Origin: Gemmata massiliana
GTDB lineage: Bacteria > Planctomycetota > Planctomycetia > Gemmatales > Gemmataceae
Direction: 5' to 3'
DNA length: 64,000 nt
Assembly: GCA_000531095.1 (NCBI GenBank)
Contig: HG799470.1
Coordinates: 134,210 to 198,209 of the forward strand
Each line of letters starts with the position of its first letter. Position 1 is the stretch's first letter. The translations under genes and the position numbers were made by a program. The notes beneath the pieces are model-generated. The model had not been told where the DNA came from and did not search any database. It saw only the letters and a program-made list of their open reading frames with translations. This document shows positions 47,561 through 56,606 of this stretch, piece by piece.

Positions 47561-48883
47561 CTACCCCAAGCGGCTCATTTTGATCGCGCCACCGACGATC
47601 GTAGCCACCGCGCGACCGGTGACCGTGGTGCCGTGGAACGGCGTGTTGCGGCTCTTCGACTTCGACTCAGTCTTGTCGATCGTCCATTTCGCTTTGGGGT
47701 CGATCACCGTTACGTCAGCGGGCTTCCCGGTTTGCAGCGTGCCGCGGTCGATCCCGAGCACCGCCGCGGGGTTACACGTCATCTTCGCCAGCATACGCGG
47801 CCACGTGAGGTGCCCCGGCTCGATCAGGTGCGTCACGCAGAGCGGCAGGAACGTTTCCAACCCCAGAATACCGTTCGGCGCCTGGTCGAGTTCGCGTTCT
47901 TTCTTTTCCGGGGCGTGCGGCGCGTGATCGGTCGCCAACACCGTGAGCGTGTCGTCCTTGAGCCCGTCGAGAATCGCCTGACGGTCCGCTTCGGTGCGCA
48001 ACGGTGGCGACATCTTGTAGTTGCTGTCGAACGACCGGAGCGTTTCGTCCGTCAGGATGAAGTGGTGCGGGCACGCTTCGCCGCTGATCCAGAACGACGG
48101 CTTCCCGGCAGCCTTCAGCGATTCCGCTTTCTTGCGCCCCTGCCGAATGAGGTCGACGCCACCGGCCGTCGAAACGTGCAGGATGTGAACCTTCCCGCCG
48201 GTCAGTTCCGCAAGCACGATGTCGCGGTAAATCATGATGTCTTCCGCCACTCCCGGCATCCCGCGGAGGCCGAGCTGCGTGCTCACCAGCCCCTCGTTCA
48301 TCACGCCACCCTGCGTGAGTTCGAGGATCTCGGCGTGAACCAGAACGGCCTTGTCGAACATCTTGCAGTATTCGAGCGCCCGCCGCATGATCTCGGCCGA
48401 ATACACCGGCGCACCGTCGTCCGTGAACGCGACTGCACCGCCCTCGGCCAGTCCACCGAGTTCCGCCAACTCCTTCCCGGCGCGCTCTTTCGTAACGGCT
48501 CCGATGGGGAATACGTTGCAAAATCCTGCACGCTGAGCCTGATGGATCACGAACTCGACGGCCATGCGCGTGTCGAGCCCCGGCTCGGTGTTCGGCATGC
48601 ACGCGACCGACGTGACGCCCCCCGCGACCGCGGCTTCTGTCCCCGTCGCGATGGTTTCGTCTTCCTCGCGCCCCGGTTCGCGCAGGTGAACGTGCATGTC
48701 GATGATGCCCGGCGACACAATCAGCCCGGTGCAATCGAGCGTTTTCACGTCACCGGTGATGCCCGCGGGCCGCGCCCCGGTGCCCGCGATCTTGCCGTCC
48801 GCGAGCCACAAATCGGTGACCTGATCGAAGTCGCGCGACGGATCGATGACGCGGCCGTTACGAAGGTGGAGTGGGGTCGACAT
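47561..48883 (-). CDS. pyrC: Dihydroorotase
   Basis: A 440-residue product from ATG 48883 (MSTPLHLRNGRVIDPSRDFD). Type I dihydroorotase motifs are clear: DMHVHLREPG (metal-binding HVH), TSVACMPNTEP, HVSTAGGVDLIR, EACPHHFILTDE, and TDHAPHAPEKK with its catalytic Asp. It closes the dihydroorotate ring in pyrimidine synthesis. pyrB lies 1.7 kb to the right on the same strand with two unrelated genes between, so the old pyrBC pair has been split. Confidence 0.94.
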   Translation of the reverse strand: MSTPLHLRNGRVIDPSRDFDQVTDLWLADGKIAGTGARPAGITGDVKTLDCTGLIVSPGIIDMHVHLREPGREEDETIATGTEAAVAGGVTSVACMPNTEPGLDTRMAVEFVIHQAQRAGFCNVFPIGAVTKERAGKELAELGGLAEGGAVAFTDDGAPVYSAEIMRRALEYCKMFDKAVLVHAEILELTQGGVMNEGLVSTQLGLRGMPGVAEDIMIYRDIVLAELTGGKVHILHVSTAGGVDLIRQGRKKAESLKAAGKPSFWISGEACPHHFILTDETLRSFDSNYKMSPPLRTEADRQAILDGLKDDTLTVLATDHAPHAPEKKERELDQAPNGILGLETFLPLCVTHLIEPGHLTWPRMLAKMTCNPAAVLGIDRGTLQTGKPADVTVIDPKAKWTIDKTESKSKSRNTPFHGTTVTGRAVATIVGGAIKMSRLG

Positions 48884-49011
48884 CGTAAGTCTCAATCGCA
48901 AATGAGGTGAAAACGAACCGCGCCCGGCAGGGCGCCACTTGTCTGCGCGAAAAAACGCCGGAAACCGCACCCGTGCGGCCCCCGGCGTCGCGTGGGTTGC
49001 CGTGTAGCCGC

Positions 49012-49464
49012 TTAGCGGTTGCGGAGCCGCGCGAACAGCCCGCGGCGCTGCTTGGTCGGCTCGCTGTAGCTGGCCGTCATGACGGCGCCGCTGGTCGTAC
49101 CACTCGCCACAACGACGTTCGCGTCCTTGGTGCCCGGCATCGGGGCCGCGCTGGTCTTGCCCGCACCCGGCATCGGCATCGGGGCCGGCGGGGTGGTCGA
49201 CGGCATCGGCGTGGCGCTGGTCGCCGGAACGGTGGTGACCGGACCGGTCGTGTAGGTGGTCGTTCCGCGGTTGCGGAGCCGCGCGAACAGCCCGCGGCGG
49301 GGCGACGCGGTCGTCGCTGATCCGTACTCGACAACCGGGGGGCTCGGCGCGCCCACGACGACCGGGGTCGCGGTGGCCGGCGGGGTGGCCGCGGGCTTGT
49401 CCTCAGCGCCACCAACGGACGCGGCCAGGGCTACCACCGCGACCGCGAACAGGAACCGCTTCAT
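49012..49464 (-). CDS. Secreted small protein with duplicated basic motif
   Basis: A 150-residue product starting MKRFLFAVAVVALAASVGGA, a signal peptide; the earlier Met at 49731 is in a different gene region. The mature part is Pro/Thr/Ala-rich with no Cys. RRGLFARLRNR appears twice, at about residues 54-64 and as the very C-terminus. The second copy ends the protein exactly. It could be an interaction or export tag. The DNA of the two copies is nearly identical over ~30 bases, so it is a recent duplication. Confidence 0.65.
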   Translation of the reverse strand: MKRFLFAVAVVALAASVGGAEDKPAATPPATATPVVVGAPSPPVVEYGSATTASPRRGLFARLRNRGTTTYTTGPVTTVPATSATPMPSTTPPAPMPMPGAGKTSAAPMPGTKDANVVVASGTTSGAVMTASYSEPTKQRRGLFARLRNR

Positions 49465-49661
49465 GATGCTTCCTCCTGAAACACTCTGATCCCCGAACCG
49501 CCATTCAGCCGGGCGATCAGGTGGGAACAGTTTAGCGACCGCGCCGGAGAGGGGGAATAGTCCGGTCCAAAGTGGCACGCCGGTTGCGTGAACTGCGTCT
49601 TCAAGTAGCCGCGGCGCTTCGGTTTCCGCGCCCCACGGCAGCGCGTCCCGGAGAAAGCACA

Positions 49662-50558
49662 ATGAGTTCCGCAGTTCCCACATACCCGGTCGGTTCCGTC
49701 CCCCCTGGCGTTGCCCCCGCAGCGGTACCACTCAGCGGAGGACCGGTACCGGACGAAGAGATCCGCGTTTACGGACACAGTAACCTCTTCTACTGGTGGC
49801 CCGTTTGGGCGGTCGCGTTCCTCATGGCCGGCCTGACGTTTCTCGACGGACACGTCATGGCGATCGTTCCGCGGGGAACGATGGTCGAACAGGGGCAAAC
49901 GGCTCCCGGGACCGACAAAACGCGCGACGTACTCTTAACGCCTCCGGGTGAAACGGTTCCGCCCGCAACAGCTACCAGCAGCGATCCGTCGCCACGTCTT
50001 CGAGTGGCGGCCAACAACAACTACGGCGTCGTGTTTACCGGCGTCCTGCTCCTCGTAGTCACAATCACCAACTTAACTCTGCGCGGATTGGCTTCAGTGA
50101 TTGCCATCGCAATTCTAGTCATCCTCGGGCTTGTGGTTGCGCTGTTCGGCTGGTGGGACCAGGTGCTCTTCTGGCTCGGGGGCGTGGACGTGCGCATGAA
50201 CGCGGGCGGCTACCTCGCGATCGGCATTCCGCTATTTCTCATTTGGGCGTTCTCGACGTTCATTTACGACCACTACACGTACCTCATCGTCAGCCGCGGA
50301 CAAGTACGTATCCGGCGGGAAATCGGCGACGGTGAACTCGCCGTCGATACATCTGGGTTGCTGCTTGAGAAAAAACGCGACGACCTGTTCCGTCACTGGT
50401 TACTAGGTCTTGGGAGTGGGGACTTGCACGTGAAGACGGGCGGTCCCGCGAACCTCGACTTTGAGCTAAATAACGTGCTGTTCATTGGCTCGAAAATGGC
50501 ACGCATCCAGGATCTGATTCGCGAGAAGGAAATTGCTCCGCAAGCCGCCACTGCGTGA
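49662..50558 (+). CDS. Multi-helix membrane protein with PH-like C-terminus
   Basis: A 298-residue product starting MSSAVPTYPVGSVPPGVAPA. Helices are visible at ~45-65 (FYWWPVWAVAFLMAGL), ~125-150 (VVFTGVLLLVVTITNLTL, IAIAILVILGLVVALFGWW) and ~185-205 (LAIGIPLFLIWAFSTFIY). The soluble end (YTYLIVSRGQVRIRREIGDG, LELNNVLFIGSKMARIQDLI) has a bacterial PH-domain style. Function unknown; convergent with pyrB, with a shared terminator between. Confidence 0.75.
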   Translation: MSSAVPTYPVGSVPPGVAPAAVPLSGGPVPDEEIRVYGHSNLFYWWPVWAVAFLMAGLTFLDGHVMAIVPRGTMVEQGQTAPGTDKTRDVLLTPPGETVPPATATSSDPSPRLRVAANNNYGVVFTGVLLLVVTITNLTLRGLASVIAIAILVILGLVVALFGWWDQVLFWLGGVDVRMNAGGYLAIGIPLFLIWAFSTFIYDHYTYLIVSRGQVRIRREIGDGELAVDTSGLLLEKKRDDLFRHWLLGLGSGDLHVKTGGPANLDFELNNVLFIGSKMARIQDLIREKEIAPQAATA

Positions 50559-50576
50559 ACCAAAACAACAAAAAAT

Positions 50577-50601
50577 GCGGCCCCGGTATTTCCGGGGCCG
50601 C
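50577..50601. terminator. Bidirectional intrinsic terminator
   Basis: GCGGCCCCGG (50577-50586), loop TATTT, CCGGGGCCGC (50592-50601). On the minus strand it is followed by CATTTTTTG, a good T tract for pyrB; on the plus strand by GTTCGTTT, weaker, for the membrane protein gene. Confidence 0.8.
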
Positions 50602-50618
50602 GTTCGTTTAAGACAGCA

Positions 50619-51533
50619 TTATGCGGCCCTGCTCAACTCGCTCAGAACCGCCATTCGCACCGCGAGGCCGTTGGTGACCTGATCGAGAATCGCGGAGTTC
50701 GGTCCGTCTGCGACCTCGGGCGTGATCTCGACACCACGGTTGATCGGCCCCGGAGCCAGTAACAGGACGTTCGATTTTGCCTTTCGCATGCGCTCGCCGT
50801 CCACACCGAATAGCAACCGGTACTCGCGAATGGACGGGAACAGCCCGCTCCGTTGCCGCTCGAATTGCACACGGAGCAGGTTCAGCACGTCACAACGCGG
50901 GAGCACGTCATCGAGCTTGTCCGCGATCTCGACTCCGAACTGAGCCACCTCCGACGGGACCAGCGTGGTCGGGCCGCACACGATTACCTTCGCACCGAGG
51001 GCTGTAAGTGCGTGGATGTTGCTTCGGGCCACGCGGCTGTGCGCGATGTCTCCGACCAACCCCACCGTTAAGCCCTGCACGCGGCCGAGCTTCTTGCGGA
51101 TGGTGAAAATGTCGAGCAGCGCTTGCGTGGGGTGTTCGTGCGCGCCGTCGCCCGCGTTCACAACGCGAACGTGTGGTGCAAGATGCTTCGCGAGCACGTG
51201 TGGCGCCCCCGGCGACGAGTGGCGCACGACCACCATGTCGATCCCCATCGCTTCAATGTTCTTCGCGGTGTCTATGAACGTTTCACCCTTGGACGTGCTC
51301 GATCCGCTCGGCGAGAAATCGAGCACGTCCGCGCCTAGCCGGCGCGCGGCCAGACCGAAGCTCATCCGCGTGCGCGTGGACGGCTCGTAGAACAAATTGA
51401 CGACGACCTTTCCTTTGAGGTCATCGCGTTTCGGCACGTCTCCCACGCCAACACCGGCAAATTTCTCCGCTGCGTCGAAAAGGCGGTTCAGCCCCGCCGC
51501 CGACATCCCTTCTAGCCCTAACAAGTGCTTCAT
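50619..51533 (-). CDS. pyrB: Aspartate carbamoyltransferase catalytic subunit
   Basis: A 304-residue product. [20 protein letters not shown] has the carbamoyl-phosphate site (STRT about 52-55), [20 protein letters not shown] and [20 protein letters not shown] the second part, and [13 protein letters not shown] the aspartate loop. It makes carbamoyl-aspartate in pyrimidine synthesis. No regulatory pyrI is seen next to it. Its start lies 39 bases left of the amidohydrolase stop, and the two may be co-transcribed. Confidence 0.94.
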   Translation of the reverse strand: MKHLLGLEGMSAAGLNRLFDAAEKFAGVGVGDVPKRDDLKGKVVVNLFYEPSTRTRMSFGLAARRLGADVLDFSPSGSSTSKGETFIDTAKNIEAMGIDMVVVRHSSPGAPHVLAKHLAPHVRVVNAGDGAHEHPTQALLDIFTIRKKLGRVQGLTVGLVGDIAHSRVARSNIHALTALGAKVIVCGPTTLVPSEVAQFGVEIADKLDDVLPRCDVLNLLRVQFERQRSGLFPSIREYRLLFGVDGERMRKAKSNVLLLAPGPINRGVEITPEVADGPNSAILDQVTNGLAVRMAVLSELSRAA

Positions 51534-51572
51534 ATAGCTCTCCGAGCGATCGATCGGCAGCCAACCGTTCGC

Positions 51573-53126
51573 CTAACCCCGCTTCAACCCGCGCCCCGGT
51601 CGCGCGTTCGTGCGCTCGCCATTGAGCAGCACGGGCGTACCGTTCACAAATACGTGTTCCACGCCGACCGCGAGCGCCTTGCCGTCATCGTATGTGGAAC
51701 GGTCCGCGATTGTGCCCGCGTCGAACACCACCACGTCGGCCGCCAGCCCCTCGCGAATCAAGCCCCGGTCCTTCAGTCCGAACCGGCGCGCGACATGGTA
51801 CGAGCACTTCATCACGGCCTCTTCGAGCGTCCAGTCGCCGTTGCGCACGTGGTGGCCGAGGTAGCGGGCGAAGCACCCGGTTCCGCGCGGGTGCGGTTTT
51901 CCACCCACGTAAATCCCGTCACTACCGGCCATCATCAGCGGGTGCTTCATCAACTTCAAAATGTCCGATTCCTGGCGCTCGGCGAAGTGCCGAATCACAC
52001 ACCCGGCCGCGAGATCGGTCGCGATGAGCAGATCACACGTGAAGTCTAGCACCGACTGCCCGCACAGTTCCGCGGCCCGCGGCAGCGTTTGCCCTTCGAG
52101 ATGGCGATACTTGTCGTGCGGCAAACTCGCGAGCCGGATCGTTTCGATCGGAAATCGTGGGTTCGCGAACGCGGCTTCGAGCTTCTTGCGCGTTTCAGGA
52201 AGTTTCAATCGCTCAACGGTGGCCTCGATACCGCCTTCAAGCGTTTCCGGCGGAAGCGTGAGCATCGCGACAATGGTGCTGCCGTAGAGGTAGCAGTACA
52301 GATCGAAGGTTACGTCTACGCCTTCGGCACGGGCGGCATCGAGTAGCGGAACCGTTTGGTCGGCGAGGCAGTTGAAGTGCGACACGTGAACCCCGCACCG
52401 GGCACGTTTCCCGATATTGAACACTTCCTGTAACGCGGCCGGCGCCTTCTCGCGGTTGTACCCGCGCATGTGGGTCACGTACATGCCACCGAACGGCGCG
52501 ATCTCTTCACACAGGGCCGTCAGTTCGTCTTCGTCCGCGTAGATACTCGGCACGTAGTCCAATCCGCTGGAAAGGCCGACCGCGCCCTGTTCCATTCCTT
52601 CGCGCACGAGCGCTTTCATCCACGAAAGTTCGCGCGCTGTGGGCTTTCTGGGGTCAAGCCCAAGCACCTCCATCCGAACGTTGCCGTTGGGAATCAGAAC
52701 ACAGGCGTTGATGGAAGACTGCCCGTCGAACTGTGCGAGGAACTCACCAATCGAATGCCAGTCGTGCCCGGGTGTTGGGAGGTTCCCATTGAACCCTGCG
52801 GTGTAGCGACGCATGTACGCCATCGTTGCCGGCGACGCGGGCGCGAACGCGACTCCGTCCTGCCCGATGACGTGTGTCGTTACGCCCTGCCGGACGCCCT
52901 GTTCGTGGATGGGATCGGCAAGCAACGGTAAGTCGCCGTGAACGTGAGCGTCCACGAACCCGGGGCACACCACCTTCCCGGTCGCGTCAATCGTCTGCTT
53001 CGCACTGGCCCGACCGAGGGCACCGACGGCCGAAATGCGGTCACCAGTGATCCCCACGTCTGCTGCAATCCACGGAAGCCCGGTGCCGTCCACGACGCGC
53101 CCGTTGCGAATGAGATAGTCGAACAT
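51573..53126 (-). CDS. N-acyl-D-amino-acid deacylase-like amidohydrolase
   Basis: A 517-residue product starting MFDYLIRNGRVVDGTGLPWI. It begins like D-aminoacylases and dihydropyrimidinase relatives, with FVDAHVHGDLPLL (metal His pair), EQGAVGLSSGLDYVPSIYAD, MYVTHMRGY, GVHVSHFNCL, and MAGSDGIYVGGKPHPRGTGC (catalytic Asp and substrate-binding segment). It should remove an acyl group from D-amino acids or a similar amide. Found upstream of pyrB, its true substrate cannot be fixed from sequence. Confidence 0.85.
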   Translation of the reverse strand: MFDYLIRNGRVVDGTGLPWIAADVGITGDRISAVGALGRASAKQTIDATGKVVCPGFVDAHVHGDLPLLADPIHEQGVRQGVTTHVIGQDGVAFAPASPATMAYMRRYTAGFNGNLPTPGHDWHSIGEFLAQFDGQSSINACVLIPNGNVRMEVLGLDPRKPTARELSWMKALVREGMEQGAVGLSSGLDYVPSIYADEDELTALCEEIAPFGGMYVTHMRGYNREKAPAALQEVFNIGKRARCGVHVSHFNCLADQTVPLLDAARAEGVDVTFDLYCYLYGSTIVAMLTLPPETLEGGIEATVERLKLPETRKKLEAAFANPRFPIETIRLASLPHDKYRHLEGQTLPRAAELCGQSVLDFTCDLLIATDLAAGCVIRHFAERQESDILKLMKHPLMMAGSDGIYVGGKPHPRGTGCFARYLGHHVRNGDWTLEEAVMKCSYHVARRFGLKDRGLIREGLAADVVVFDAGTIADRSTYDDGKALAVGVEHVFVNGTPVLLNGERTNARPGRGLKRG

Positions 53127-53285
53127 GGGGCCGCGCCGTGTTGTTGAGGGGTTGTGAAGAACAATACCGCTGACTCGATACGCGGACCAGTTGAATCACG
53201 CCCGCGGCGCGGGATGGCGTGCCCCTGTTAGATGCGGTACAACAGCACTTCGTTTGTTCTGCCGATCCACCATTCCGGGCACACT

Positions 53286-54635
53286 ATGGCCGCCGCACAC
53301 ACGGTCCCGTACAAGCACATCCTGGCCGGGTTGATCGGCGGGGCCGCACTCGGGTGCGGGGCAAACGCACTCGTCGAAAACGGCACCCTGGACCACGCGG
53401 TCGTCTCTGGAGCGGTGAAGTACATCACCAAACCGGTCGGCGACATCTTCATCAACTTGCTGTACATGGCAATCATCCCGCTCGTGTTCGCGTCGCTCGC
53501 GGTCGGCGTGACGCGACTCGGCGGCGGGGCCAACGTCGGCCGCATCGGGCTTAAGACGATCACGTACTTCATCGTGACCACCGCGTGCGCCGCGGCCATC
53601 GGCCTGACGCTGGTGAACGTGATCCGGCCGGGCGAGCGCGTACCACCGGAGCAGAAAGAAAAGTTGATGGCGACGTTCGGGTCGAAGGCGGACGAACGAC
53701 TGGCGAAGAAAGGGGCGTTCGGTGTCGAGACGTTCGTAAACATCGTCCCGCGCTACCCACTGAAGGCGTTCGTAGAGAGTGACATGCTCGCGGTCATCTT
53801 CAGCGCGCTCGTGGTCGGCATCGCGCTCACCCGGATCGAATCGAAGCGGGCGGGCCTCATCATCGATCTACTCGAAGGGATCAATCAGATCGCCGATTTC
53901 GTCCTGCGACTCGCGATGTCCATTGCCCCCTACGCGGTGTTCTGTCTGATCTTCTCCACCACGGCCGAACTCGGGTACGACATCCTGGTCGCACTGGCCG
54001 CGTTCGTGTTCACGGTTCTGGGTGGACTCGCGATCCATTTGTGCGTCGTGCTGCCGGTACTGGTGAAATACCTGGGCGGAATGTCCCCGCTCGAATTCTT
54101 CAAACGGGCGCGGGGCACAATGTTGACCGCATTCAGTACCAGTTCGTCCAGTGCCACGCTCCCCACAGCGATGAAGTGCGCCGAAGAAGAGTTGAACGTG
54201 CCCCCGAGCGTGTCGCGGTTCGTATTGCCGCTGAGTGCGAGCATGAACCACAACGGCACCGCGCTGTTCGAGTCGGTGACGGTCCTGTTCCTGGCGCAAG
54301 CGTTTCTGCCGCCAGAAATCACGCTCTCGCTCGGCGACCAACTTGTCGTGCTGCTGCTGTGCATTTTGACCGCGACCGGCATGGCCGGCGTCCCGGGCGG
54401 GTCGCTCCCGCTCATCGGGATGATTATCGTCACCGCAACGAAGGGACACGTTCCCGCCGGGGCCATCGCTCTGGTGCTGGGCGTGGACCGCATTCTCGAC
54501 ATGTGCCGCACGACGGTGAACGTGACCGCGGACCTGACGACCGCGGTCTTCGTGGCTCGGAGCGAGCCGGCCATTGATGCACCACCAACGCCGGCCGAGA
54601 AATCCGCAGATGCGAACAGTGCAAAAGTCTCGTGA
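53286..54635 (+). CDS. Dicarboxylate/amino acid:cation symporter
   Basis: A 449-residue product from ATG 53286 (MAAAHTVPYKHILAGLIGGA); an ATG 18 codons earlier is possible. Motifs of the glutamate/aspartate carrier family (DAACS) are present: FINLLYMAIIPLVFASLAVG, AFSTSSSSATLPTAMKCAEE (the serine-rich re-entrant loop), VLPLSASMNHNGTALFESVT, GVPGGSLPLIGMIIVTATKG and GVDRILDMCRTTVNVTADLT. It moves dicarboxylic or acidic amino acids with Na+ or H+. Confidence 0.93.
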   Translation: MAAAHTVPYKHILAGLIGGAALGCGANALVENGTLDHAVVSGAVKYITKPVGDIFINLLYMAIIPLVFASLAVGVTRLGGGANVGRIGLKTITYFIVTTACAAAIGLTLVNVIRPGERVPPEQKEKLMATFGSKADERLAKKGAFGVETFVNIVPRYPLKAFVESDMLAVIFSALVVGIALTRIESKRAGLIIDLLEGINQIADFVLRLAMSIAPYAVFCLIFSTTAELGYDILVALAAFVFTVLGGLAIHLCVVLPVLVKYLGGMSPLEFFKRARGTMLTAFSTSSSSATLPTAMKCAEEELNVPPSVSRFVLPLSASMNHNGTALFESVTVLFLAQAFLPPEITLSLGDQLVVLLLCILTATGMAGVPGGSLPLIGMIIVTATKGHVPAGAIALVLGVDRILDMCRTTVNVTADLTTAVFVARSEPAIDAPPTPAEKSADANSAKVS

Positions 54636-54673
54636 ATATCGGGAGGGCGCCGAGAATCGGCGCCCGTTGGTAC

Positions 54674-55276
54674 TCAAACTCGCGTAACCCACGGGCGCAC
54701 GTCCACGCCGAGCATCCCGGCTCGGCGCGCGGCTTCGAGGCCGATATCGGTGTCCTCGAACACCACACACTTCGCCGACTCGACCCCCAGACGCTTCGCG
54801 GCTTCCAGAAACACGTCCGGGTCCGGCTTGTGGCGCGCAGTGTCTTCGGCCGTTACAATCGCGTCGAACCAGTCGCGGATCGCGAGCCGGTCCAGCGTGC
54901 GCGTGATGGTGTCGCGGTACCCGCCGCTCGCGACCGCGATGGGCAACTTCCCGCGGTGCGCCGACGCGATGCCCACGACCGGCTCAATGGGCACGACCGC
55001 TTCGAGAAGCGTGAGGAACGTTTGCTCCTTCTCGTGGACCATCGCGTCCACATCGGGCACGGCGACGCCCACTTCGCCGGCGAGAATGCGGATAATGCTC
55101 GCCGTGGGCATCCCGCCCATCGCGTAGAACCGCGGCTCGGGGAACGGGATGCCGAACCGCCCGAGCAGCGCGGTCCACGCCCGGTAGTGAGCCGGCATGG
55201 TGTTCGCCAACGTGCCGTCGCAGTCAAAGATGAGTCCGGTCGTGCCCGCGGGCGGGGTCCAGGTGTGTGTGTGCAT
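54674..55276 (-). CDS. HAD-family phosphatase
   Basis: A 200-residue product. GLIFDCDGTLANTMPAHYRA has the DxDGT motif (nucleophile), IAVASGG the Thr/Ser position, HKPDPDVFLEAAKRLG the Lys, and CVVFEDTDIGLEAARRAGM the acidic pair. The cap resembles the beta-phosphoglucomutase/YqaB group. It probably hydrolyses a small sugar phosphate; the substrate cannot be told. It converges on the symporter gene with a 38-base gap. Confidence 0.88.
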   Translation of the reverse strand: MHTHTWTPPAGTTGLIFDCDGTLANTMPAHYRAWTALLGRFGIPFPEPRFYAMGGMPTASIIRILAGEVGVAVPDVDAMVHEKEQTFLTLLEAVVPIEPVVGIASAHRGKLPIAVASGGYRDTITRTLDRLAIRDWFDAIVTAEDTARHKPDPDVFLEAAKRLGVESAKCVVFEDTDIGLEAARRAGMLGVDVRPWVTRV

Positions 55277-55439
55277 GAAGTTCTTTTAGGGCCGTTCCCG
55301 CCTCGCGACGACTGCCGGGCGAGTTTACGCGATCGCGCCAACTTGTCGGGGCGGTTCGGCGTCATATCATTGTGATTCGTCCAATCGGCGAAATCCTAGT
55401 CTCTGTTCTGCACCTAAGTCGCGACACCAACGGTCGAAC

Positions 55440-56453
55440 ATGCAGACGCCGGCGATCAACGTTCAGAACCTCTGCAAGAACTACGGTCCCGTCCAGGCCG
55501 TCGACGACGTCTCCTTCCAGGTGGCGCGCGGCGAACTGGTCGGGTTCCTCGGCCCGAACGGGGCCGGCAAGTCTACTTGCATGCGCATCCTCACGACCTG
55601 GCTCCCCGCGTCCAGCGGGTATGCGTGGCTCAACGGCTACGACGTGATGTACCAGTCGATGGAGGTCCGCAAGAACATCGGGTACCTGCCCGAAAGCGTG
55701 CCGGTGTACGGCGAGATGCGGGTCCGCGAGTACCTCGCCTACCGCGCCAAGCTGAAGGGCGTCGAGCGCCACGGGCGCGGCGCCCGCATCGACCACTGCA
55801 TGGCGAAGAGCCGCGTGAAAGAGGTACAAAACCGCCTCCTCAACACGCTCTCGAAGGGGTACCGGCAGCGCGTGGGCCTGGCTGATACGCTCCTCGCCGA
55901 CCCGCCCATTCTGATCCTCGACGAACCGACCAGCGGCCTCGACCCCGTGCAGATCGGCGAGACCCTCGCCACCATCAAGGAACTCGGCGGCCAGCACACG
56001 ATCCTGTTCTCGACGCACGTCCTCCCGGAAGTCGAGAAGGTTTACGATCGCGTCATCATCATCGATAAGGGCCGCATCAAGTTCGACGAGACCAAGAAGG
56101 CCATCGACTCTCGCGAGGCATCGTACCTCCTGGAAGTCCGCGGACCGGCCGACGCGGTGGCCACGTTCTTGCGCGACCAACCGGAACTGGCCTCCGTCGA
56201 AGCCCGGCCGATCGAGAGCGATTTGACCGGGTTTGAGTTGCGCGTGCGCGACCGCAAGGACCACCGCGAAGCGCTCACCGCCCGGATCGCCGCAAGGGGC
56301 TGGGGGGTGCGCCGCGTAGACATTCAGCGCCCCAGCCTCGAAGCGATCTTCAACGACGTGGTGCGCCGGCGCCAGGAAACGGAATCTCAAGTCGCGCCCC
56401 CGCCCGAAGCACCACCCCCGGCTCCCGAGCCGGACAAGGCCCCGGCGGCGTAA
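55440..56453 (+). CDS. ABC transporter ATPase (GldA-like)
   Basis: A 337-residue product. Walker A GPNGAGKST (about 38-46), signature LSKGYRQRVGLA (about 137-148), Walker B ILILDEPTSGLDP (about 157-169) and H-loop LFSTHVLPE. The extra C-terminal ~110 residues (DRKDHREALTARIAARGWGV) and a Pro/Ala tail are typical of the GldA/NatA export group. First gene of a four-gene rightward operon with a permease, a GldG-like protein and a DUF4340 protein. Confidence 0.92.
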   Translation: MQTPAINVQNLCKNYGPVQAVDDVSFQVARGELVGFLGPNGAGKSTCMRILTTWLPASSGYAWLNGYDVMYQSMEVRKNIGYLPESVPVYGEMRVREYLAYRAKLKGVERHGRGARIDHCMAKSRVKEVQNRLLNTLSKGYRQRVGLADTLLADPPILILDEPTSGLDPVQIGETLATIKELGGQHTILFSTHVLPEVEKVYDRVIIIDKGRIKFDETKKAIDSREASYLLEVRGPADAVATFLRDQPELASVEARPIESDLTGFELRVRDRKDHREALTARIAARGWGVRRVDIQRPSLEAIFNDVVRRRQETESQVAPPPEAPPPAPEPDKAPAA

Positions 56454-56606
56454 TGTACGCGGGAGCGCCCGGGTACGACGGGCCGCGCCCCGGTGAGAGT
56501 TCGTGACGGCCATATTCCGGTAAAAGTTCGAGCGCCCGACGCGACCAGTGGCAATGAGAACGGGGCACGTGCCCTCGCTCGCCTGAAATCAGAGCGCGAA
56601 CTACCC

